Assembly: GCA_030017815.1 (NCBI GenBank)
Contig: JASEGX010000047.1
Span: forward strand, 1 to 10,024
Length of the DNA stretch: 10,024 nt
Direction: 5' to 3'
From: Thermodesulfobacteriota bacterium
GTDB taxonomy: Bacteria > Desulfobacterota > QYQD01
The notes under the pieces: generated by a model
Database searches by the model: none
The model's input: the letters and a program-made list of their open reading frames with translations, nothing else
Told to the model about the DNA's origin: nothing
Shown here: in pieces, positions 5,864 through 10,024 of the stretch
Layout: the number at the start of each line of letters is the position of its first letter
Numbering within the stretch: position 1 is the first letter of the stretch
Made by a program: the position numbers and the translations under genes

Positions 5864-6292
5864 TTAATCGGTTACATAATATTTCAGCAAATCCAACATA
5901 GTTATGTCTCCCACAATCTTGTTTTCCTTGTTCACAACAGCGATTTCCTTCACTCCAGCCCTGATCATACGCTTGATTACATCTTCTACATCATCCTCTT
6001 CTGTGGCATTGATCATCCTGCGGCTCATGATGTCCTTGGCTGTCTCAGCAGTTATCATAGATATAATAGAACGAGGATGAATGGCCGGTTCAAAGCCATG
6101 GGGAAACAAATGCCTTATCAAAATACCCAGTGAAATTGTTCCTTCAAATTTGCCATCCTTGTCCACGACGTAAACGAGGCGCGTATGGCAATGATCAAAC
6201 ATCTTTTGGACCACTCCCTCAATTGTCTCCCCTTCTTCAACCAAAGGGAGCGCCCTTTTGCCCAGCTTATTGAGGATATCTCTAACTTTCAT
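5864..6292 (-). CDS. CBS-domain pair protein
   Basis: A 142-residue soluble protein made almost wholly of two CBS motifs. The first spans about 1-62 (MKVRDILNK, then VVDKDGKFEGTISL) and the second about 80-140 (AKDIMSRRMINATEEDDVEDVI, then VVNKENKIVGDITMLDLLKYY). Such pairs usually bind adenine nucleotides or related ligands and act as regulatory modules. The ATG at 6292 has a clear AAGGAG 8 nt upstream and overlaps the end of the antiporter gene by 11 bp, so the two are translationally coupled. This suggests, as inference, that the protein is a detachable regulatory subunit of the antiporter, sensing energy charge or ionic state. No catalytic domain is present. The 91 bp after its stop contain a short dyad (5783-5799) and nothing else I can support. 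Confidence 0.92.
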   Translation of the reverse strand: MKVRDILNKLGKRALPLVEEGETIEGVVQKMFDHCHTRLVYVVDKDGKFEGTISLGILIRHLFPHGFEPAIHPRSIISMITAETAKDIMSRRMINATEEDDVEDVIKRMIRAGVKEIAVVNKENKIVGDITMLDLLKYYVTD

Positions 6293-7538
6293 GGCTTAAC
6301 TCCTTGACGCCTTCCCCTGCCTTCTCAAGGGCGTATTTCACCAAGGGCGGTGCTATTAATTCATTTATAATCACTGATCCCAGTACAGCATTGACCATTA
6401 TCTCAGACATCACCGGATTCTTTATCAGGGGCTGAGCCAAAAGGACAAGACCAATGGTTACCCCAGCCTTTGGAAGCAAACCAAAACCAAGATATTTTTT
6501 TACTGCCTCTGGGGTGTAAGAAAGATATGCACCCAGCCTAGTCCCAAGAAGCTTGCCGGTAAAACGCCCCAGAATGATTATAAATGCCATCGGTCCGGCT
6601 AACCTGAAAACACCCAAATCGAAATGAGCCCCGGCCAGGGTAAAGAAGAGAACAAAGATAGGTTCTTCAATGCCTTCCAAAGGATGAAAAAGCTCCGGGC
6701 TATGTTTTCCCATATTGATTACCAAAAAGCCCATCATCATATTTGCCAACAGAAGAGAAAACCCTAACCTGACCGCAATGCCAGTGCAGAAAAAGATAGA
6801 GCCCAGGATAATGACCAGAAGAGACTCTTTTGTTTTGACGTAGGCAACGATACGAGTCAACAAAAATCCAAAGACTGCCCCCAGGCAGATGGCCCCAAGG
6901 ATAGTGATTACCGGCCTGACACCCACTTCATGCAAAGAGATTGCACCAGTTCCTCGCCCCAGGGCAATCGCTGCAGCACTGGCAAAGGCATAAAAGATTA
7001 CGGTTATACCATCGTCAAGGGCCACTACTCCCAGCAGAGTAGTGGTTAAGGGCCCTTTGGCCCTACATTCGTGCACTATGGCCAGGACCGCGGCCGGGGC
7101 GGTCGCCGCAGAAATCGCCCCAATAATTAGTGCCATAGGTAAATAAGCCTCCCAGAAAAGTGTATGGGACATGGGCAATCCCATGACATAACGGCTTAGG
7201 CCAGCGACCAAGGCGGTGGTCAAAAAGAAGGCTCCCAGGGCCTGACTTATGGTTATCCAAAAGATACTCTTCCCCAGGAGTTTAAGTCTTGATAACTGTA
7301 AGCTGCCACCTATGGAATAGGCGATTACAGCCAGCGCTATGTCAGTAATAATTGCGAATCTATCCGTTACCAGTTCTCGCGGAATAATACTGAAAAGCGA
7401 TGGGCTCAACAGTATCCCCGCCAGGATATATCCGGTTACCCTGGGGAATTTAAGACGATTGGCTATCCGTCCGCCGAAATATCCAGAGAGAAATATGATA
7501 CCCAGGGCAGTGAGGGGTTCAATTTTATAATATTCCAT
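6282..7538 (-). CDS. Cation:proton antiporter (CPA/NhaP-Kef type membrane protein)
   Basis: A 418-residue integral inner-membrane protein with about 12 hydrophobic segments, typical of monovalent cation/proton antiporters. Family features are the FPRVTGYILAGILLSP segment (31-46), SAATAPAAVLAIVHE (143-157) before the transport-site helix, and Asp175-Asp176 in VVALDDG, which matches the conserved acidic pair of CPA antiporters. A late GRFTGKLLG and a lysine-bearing LLPKAGVTIGL helix follow. There is no cytoplasmic TrkA-N/RCK domain; instead a separate CBS protein is encoded overlapping its 3' end. Na+/H+ exchange is likely, but K+ or other ions cannot be excluded from sequence. The ATG at 7538 has only a weak AGGT upstream. 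A 126-bp dispersed repeat lies 65 bp upstream, between this gene and the fmdE-like gene, and I see no convincing promoter in the gap. Confidence 0.94.
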   Translation of the reverse strand: MEYYKIEPLTALGIIFLSGYFGGRIANRLKFPRVTGYILAGILLSPSLFSIIPRELVTDRFAIITDIALAVIAYSIGGSLQLSRLKLLGKSIFWITISQALGAFFLTTALVAGLSRYVMGLPMSHTLFWEAYLPMALIIGAISAATAPAAVLAIVHECRAKGPLTTTLLGVVALDDGITVIFYAFASAAAIALGRGTGAISLHEVGVRPVITILGAICLGAVFGFLLTRIVAYVKTKESLLVIILGSIFFCTGIAVRLGFSLLLANMMMGFLVINMGKHSPELFHPLEGIEEPIFVLFFTLAGAHFDLGVFRLAGPMAFIIILGRFTGKLLGTRLGAYLSYTPEAVKKYLGFGLLPKAGVTIGLVLLAQPLIKNPVMSEIMVNAVLGSVIINELIAPPLVKYALEKAGEGVKELSHES

Positions 7539-7603
7539 ATGAACCTGCAGAAGTTTTGCTCGGCTTTCCGTTCCTTGCTAGAAAAATCGGTAGGCAGCTC
7601 ATG

Positions 7604-7729
7604 GGTTGAACATGCATAGCGAGCGCATTCCCCGCTGCTTGCAGCGGGGTTAGCGAGCGAATACGATGCATTTTACCTTGCATACGGAGATTCCCCGTCC
7701 GCCCAAGGCGGACTGCGGGGAACTTCAAT
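7604..7729. repeat. Dispersed two-hairpin repeat, copy B
   Basis: Same family and orientation as 2154-2271. The first hairpin is identical. In the second, the 7-bp CAGTTTG is replaced by a 15-bp self-complementary segment TCCGCCCAAGGCGGA (7698-7712), giving a longer stem with a 3-nt bulge. It lies 26 bp after the fmdE-like stop and 65 bp before the antiporter start, filling most of the 217-bp gap. Confidence 0.9.
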
Positions 7730-7755
7730 GTTTTTGGTAACAAATCTACACCGGC

Positions 7756-8340
7756 TCAACCCTCACTGCAAGGGATACAGACAATCTTCCCGCCTCTTAC
7801 CCTGGCGCGCGGTTCCATGACTTTTTCTCCACAGATTGCACAGCGCACGCTGGGATATATCTGCGCTTCGGGCGGGACGGGCATGGTCACATGCCTTATT
7901 TTCATCACTTCCTCAGGGGAAGCACTGAGGATAGCCTGAATTTTTCTGGCCTTACGACTCCGGATTCGCGACATAACCTCCTCAGTTTTTTCGCCCGCAT
8001 GGAATCTGTCCCAGGCCGTTTTCTCTTCCGGTGTCTCCGGGTAATCGAAGTCTATAGAAAAACGCATCCCTTCACCGGTAGCCCGGCTGTAAAAGGTATA
8101 AACCTGTTTCCCGTAGTCTCTGTGGATGAGGTTCCCCTTGCCAAAGGTGCAGCCGGTCAATACCTGAATGGCATCTACAGCACAGGAATCATTTTCCACA
8201 ATAGCCACGAGTTCTTCATCTTTTGCCTTGCCGCCAAGTTGTTTAATCGCCTCCCTGGCCACCCTGTAACCATAGGCCACCCCCGGACAGATGTGACCGT
8301 GAAAGGCAACGATCCTTTTTAAATCATCGTCATATTCCAT
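7756..8340 (-). CDS. FmdE-family protein with C-terminal zinc finger
   Basis: A 194-residue protein of the FmdE family, named after subunit E of molybdenum formylmethanofuran dehydrogenase. The N-terminal core has FHGHICPG (13-20, with H14, H16, C18), NDSCAVDAIQ (50-59) and TGCTFGKGN (62-70), then a DYGKQVYTFYSR strand. The C-terminus is a treble-clef-like zinc finger with Cys167, Cys170, Cys188 and Cys191 (CAIC...CIPC). All these residues are intact. Many non-methanogens, including sulfate reducers, carry such proteins alone; no other formylmethanofuran dehydrogenase subunit is in this window, so the reaction is unknown and a metal- or cofactor-binding role is the safest reading. Its ATG at 8340 is fixed by an in-frame TAG a few bases upstream. 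The only strong Shine-Dalgarno (AGGAGG at 8379-8384) is 38 nt away, with heptanucleotide repeats in between. Confidence 0.93.
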   Translation of the reverse strand: MEYDDDLKRIVAFHGHICPGVAYGYRVAREAIKQLGGKAKDEELVAIVENDSCAVDAIQVLTGCTFGKGNLIHRDYGKQVYTFYSRATGEGMRFSIDFDYPETPEEKTAWDRFHAGEKTEEVMSRIRSRKARKIQAILSASPEEVMKIRHVTMPVPPEAQIYPSVRCAICGEKVMEPRARVRGGKIVCIPCSEG

Positions 8341-8344
8341 AATT

Positions 8345-8449
8345 AGCTATCAGCCGTCAGCTTCGGGCTTTCAGCTCTCCTCCTTTCCTGTTATAGGCAA
8401 CGTCACTGGTCATTAGTCATTCATTTGAACTCTGAGCTTTGAGCTTCGC
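8345..8449. repeat. Heptanucleotide tract upstream of the fmdE-like gene
   Basis: Fifteen 7-bp steps in one register. Five AGCNNTC-like units (8345-8379) are followed by three weak units holding a Shine-Dalgarno-like sequence, then CGTCACT, GGTCATT, AGTCATT, CATTTGA, ACTCTGA, GCTTTGA, GCTTCGC. It starts 5 bp before the fmdE-like ATG. GGTCATT also occurs in the tract at 1694. Confidence 0.8.
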
Positions 8450-8458
8450 AACACTTTA

Positions 8459-8598
8459 GGTTTTTGAAAAATATGCCTAGGCAAGGCGCTATAAGGACCA
8501 AAACCCCCTCAATCCCCCTTTTCCAAAGGGGGAGGCGTTTCTCCTCCCTTTAAAAAAGGGAGGTTGGGAGGGATTTAAAAATACTTTTTCAAACAGCT
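8459..8598. repeat. Inverted pair of C/G-tract hairpin elements (MITE-like)
   Basis: Two more hairpins of the type seen at 1859 and 1955: CCCCCTTT-TCC-AAAGGGGG (8514-8532) and CCTCCCTTT-AAA-AAAGGGAGG (8543-8563). Here the ATTT-type tails point outward (AAAACCCCCTCAAT at 8500-8513, GTTGGGAGGGATTT at the other end). Flanks TTTTTGAAAAATAT and the inverted TTTGAAAAAGTAT extend the symmetry. A perfect TGCCTAGGCA palindrome (8474-8483) lies within. The block follows rimO by about 20 bp. Confidence 0.75.
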
Positions 8599-8619
8599 AA
8601 ACTGATACTGAGTTTCTTT

Positions 8620-9960
8620 TTAGGTCGCTACCACCTCTCCGACCAAATCATAAGGATGGGCCTCGGTGATCCGGACTGAAGCGATCCGGCCGATTTCCGT
8701 CTGACCGCTTGCGATATAAACCTGCCCGTCTATATCCGGGGCCTGAAAAACAGCCCGGCCCTTTAAGAGAAGTTCTGTTTCATCGCTCAGGCCTTCAACC
8801 AGTACCGGGATTATCTTCCCGACCCGGGAGCGGTTTATGGCCAGAGATATGTCCTGTTGCGCCTTGAGTATTTTTTTCTGCCGCTCCCTTTTTACCTTTT
8901 CCGGCAATTGGCCGGGCAACCGGCCAGCTACCGTCCCATCTTCCGCTGCATAGGGAAAAACCCCTACGTGCTCAAAGCGCGCCTCTTTTACAAGTCGCAG
9001 CAATTTCTGGAATTCTTCCCCGGTCTCACCGGGAAATCCCGCTATAAGTGATGTGCGGAGCGCGGCCTCAGGTAATTTGCGGCGGATTTTTTCTATCAAG
9101 GCATAGATATAATCCTGATCGTAAGGGCGGCGCATAAGTCTGAGGACGCGCGAGCTTATATGCTGGATGGGGATATCGAGGTATGGGCATATCCGCGGCT
9201 CTGAGGCCATTAATTCCAGGAGTTCATTATCAATAGCAGTAGGATAGAGGTAAAGCAACCGAATCCAGTCTAAGCCCGGAATAGTAAGCAGCTTCTTCAG
9301 CAGATTGGTCAGGCCTGTGCCGTCCCCAAGGTCACTGCCATAGGCGCTTGTGTCCTGAGCAACCAGGATAAGTTCGCGCGCCCCTTCTCCGGCCAGTCGC
9401 GAGGCCTCTGCAAAAACCGAGTCAACCGGACGGCTCCTTAATTTTCCTCTGAGACGCGGGATCAGGCAGAAGCTGCAGTGATGGCCACATCCTTCAGCAA
9501 TCTTCAGATAAGCAGTATAAAAAGGCGTGGTGCGTCTCCGCGGGGTATATTCATCCATAATAAAACAGGAGCTGCGCGGTAAGGAGAGCGGCTGAACCAG
9601 GCCATCTTTGAGACTGCGCAGCACCTCTCCTATATTCTGGAAACCATCTGTACCGATAAAGGCGTCAACTTCAGGAAGGAGTTTTATCAGTTTCTTGCCA
9701 TAGCGCTGAGGGAAGCAGCCGGTTACGACCAGGTATCTTAAGCTGCCTCTCTTCTTGTTCTCAGCAAGGGCCAAAATAGTTTCAATGGATTCTTCCACGG
9801 CCGGCTGGATGAAGGCGCACGTATTTATAATTATAACCCAGGCCTCTTTCTCCCTGGAGGTAATCTCATAGCCGGCGGCTATCAGCACGCCCAGCATGAC
9901 CTCGCTGTCCACCAGGTTTTTGGGACAGCCGAGACTGGTTATGAAAACTGACTCAGGCAT
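8620..9960 (-). CDS. rimO: Ribosomal protein S12 methylthiotransferase
   Basis: A 446-residue radical-SAM methylthiotransferase that modifies the conserved aspartate of ribosomal protein S12. The auxiliary cluster ligands are Cys12 (SLGCPKN), Cys48 (INTCAFI) and Cys82 (TGCFPQRY). The radical-SAM motif is Cys158/Cys162/Cys165 in EGCGHHCSFC. SLGCPKN, GCFPQRY, VAQDTSAYG and YLDIPIQHIS are diagnostic of RimO rather than MiaB. A C-terminal TRAM domain (about 375-446) follows. Length is normal and no key residue is missing. The ATG at 9960 has no recognisable Shine-Dalgarno; a TAA in another frame ends 5 bp upstream, so coupling to an upstream gene is possible. Downstream lies a repeat-rich gap, and I see no standard U-tract terminator. 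Confidence 0.96.
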   Translation of the reverse strand: MPESVFITSLGCPKNLVDSEVMLGVLIAAGYEITSREKEAWVIIINTCAFIQPAVEESIETILALAENKKRGSLRYLVVTGCFPQRYGKKLIKLLPEVDAFIGTDGFQNIGEVLRSLKDGLVQPLSLPRSSCFIMDEYTPRRRTTPFYTAYLKIAEGCGHHCSFCLIPRLRGKLRSRPVDSVFAEASRLAGEGARELILVAQDTSAYGSDLGDGTGLTNLLKKLLTIPGLDWIRLLYLYPTAIDNELLELMASEPRICPYLDIPIQHISSRVLRLMRRPYDQDYIYALIEKIRRKLPEAALRTSLIAGFPGETGEEFQKLLRLVKEARFEHVGVFPYAAEDGTVAGRLPGQLPEKVKRERQKKILKAQQDISLAINRSRVGKIIPVLVEGLSDETELLLKGRAVFQAPDIDGQVYIASGQTEIGRIASVRITEAHPYDLVGEVVAT

Positions 9961-9965
9961 CGGTA

Positions 9966-10024
9966 TTAGTAAAAGATAGGGGCAAAGGAGTGAACAGTCT
10001 TTTGATCAATGGCCTGGAACATAA
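9966..10024 (-). CDS. Possible 3' end of an upstream gene (partial, uncertain)
   Basis: One frame is open from the window edge and ends at a TAA (9966-9968), giving MFQAIDQKTVHSFAPIFY as the last 18 codons. The stop sits 5 bp before the rimO start, a spacing common in operons. Too short to recognise; another frame is also open to the edge, so this may be non-coding. Confidence 0.22.
   Translation of the reverse strand, partial: MFQAIDQKTVHSFAPIFY

Noticed and set aside
7525..7743. A 72-codon minus-strand frame upstream of the antiporter
   Set aside because: It is mostly the dispersed repeat copy B translated, so it is a repeat-derived frame.
8480..8505. A weak sigma-54-like motif upstream of the fmdE-like gene (TGG...GC with correct spacing)
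   Set aside because: Only the GG and GC doublets fit, and it lies inside the C/G-tract repeat block; no activator-site pair is visible.
8505..8570. Classical intrinsic terminator for rimO
   Set aside because: The hairpins are strong but not followed by a T-run in the transcribed direction; they fit better as dispersed repeat elements, although they might still affect transcript ends.

Overview
All convincing genes in this window lie on the minus strand, so transcription runs from right to left. The gene set (MiaB next to a DUF151 nuclease-family protein and a PHP-domain protein, RimO, a stand-alone FmdE-family protein with a zinc finger, a CPA-type antiporter paired with a CBS protein, and a sigma-54 activator) and the many short palindromic and tandem repeats between genes suggest an anaerobic Gram-negative-type bacterium, most likely Desulfobacterota (former Deltaproteobacteria) or a relative. 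This assignment is inferred from gene content and style; no taxonomic marker in the window settles it.

Layout in transcription order. At the right edge (9966-10024) is what may be the last codons of an upstream gene, then rimO (8620-9960). Next comes a 279-bp gap made of a G/C-tract hairpin pair (8459-8598) and a heptanucleotide tract (8345-8449). It leads into an fmdE-like gene (7756-8340), a 126-bp dispersed repeat (7604-7729), a membrane antiporter gene (6282-7538) overlapping a CBS-domain gene (5864-6292), and a small DUF4911-type gene (5503-5772) whose 3' end lies in a second heptanucleotide tract (5392-5557). A sigma-70-like promoter (5332-5359) then drives miaB, a DUF151 gene and a PHP phosphoesterase gene (5289 down to 2791). 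A single-domain response regulator (2276-2641) follows, and the second copy of the dispersed repeat (2154-2271) begins right after its stop. A 785-bp gene-free stretch (1491-2275) holds a 335-bp imperfect palindrome, more repeats and a regulatory region. That region serves the last gene, a sigma-54 enhancer-binding protein (102-1490).

Functionally the window combines tRNA and ribosome modification (MiaB, RimO), ion homeostasis (antiporter plus CBS), small phosphoesterase or nuclease housekeeping genes, and signalling. The most interesting regulatory point is the promoter of the enhancer-binding protein. A near-consensus -24/-12 element (1531-1546) lies downstream of two perfect dyads about two helical turns apart (1618-1634 and 1641-1656), which suggests autoregulation by an activator whose own receiver domain lacks the usual phospho-acceptor.

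The most unusual structural feature is the set of intergenic tracts with strict 7-bp periodicity but drifting unit sequence (at 44, 1694, 5392 and 8345). They are accompanied by four perfect hairpins with a common plan but different stem sequences. I see no complete mobile element, CRISPR array, rRNA or tRNA gene.
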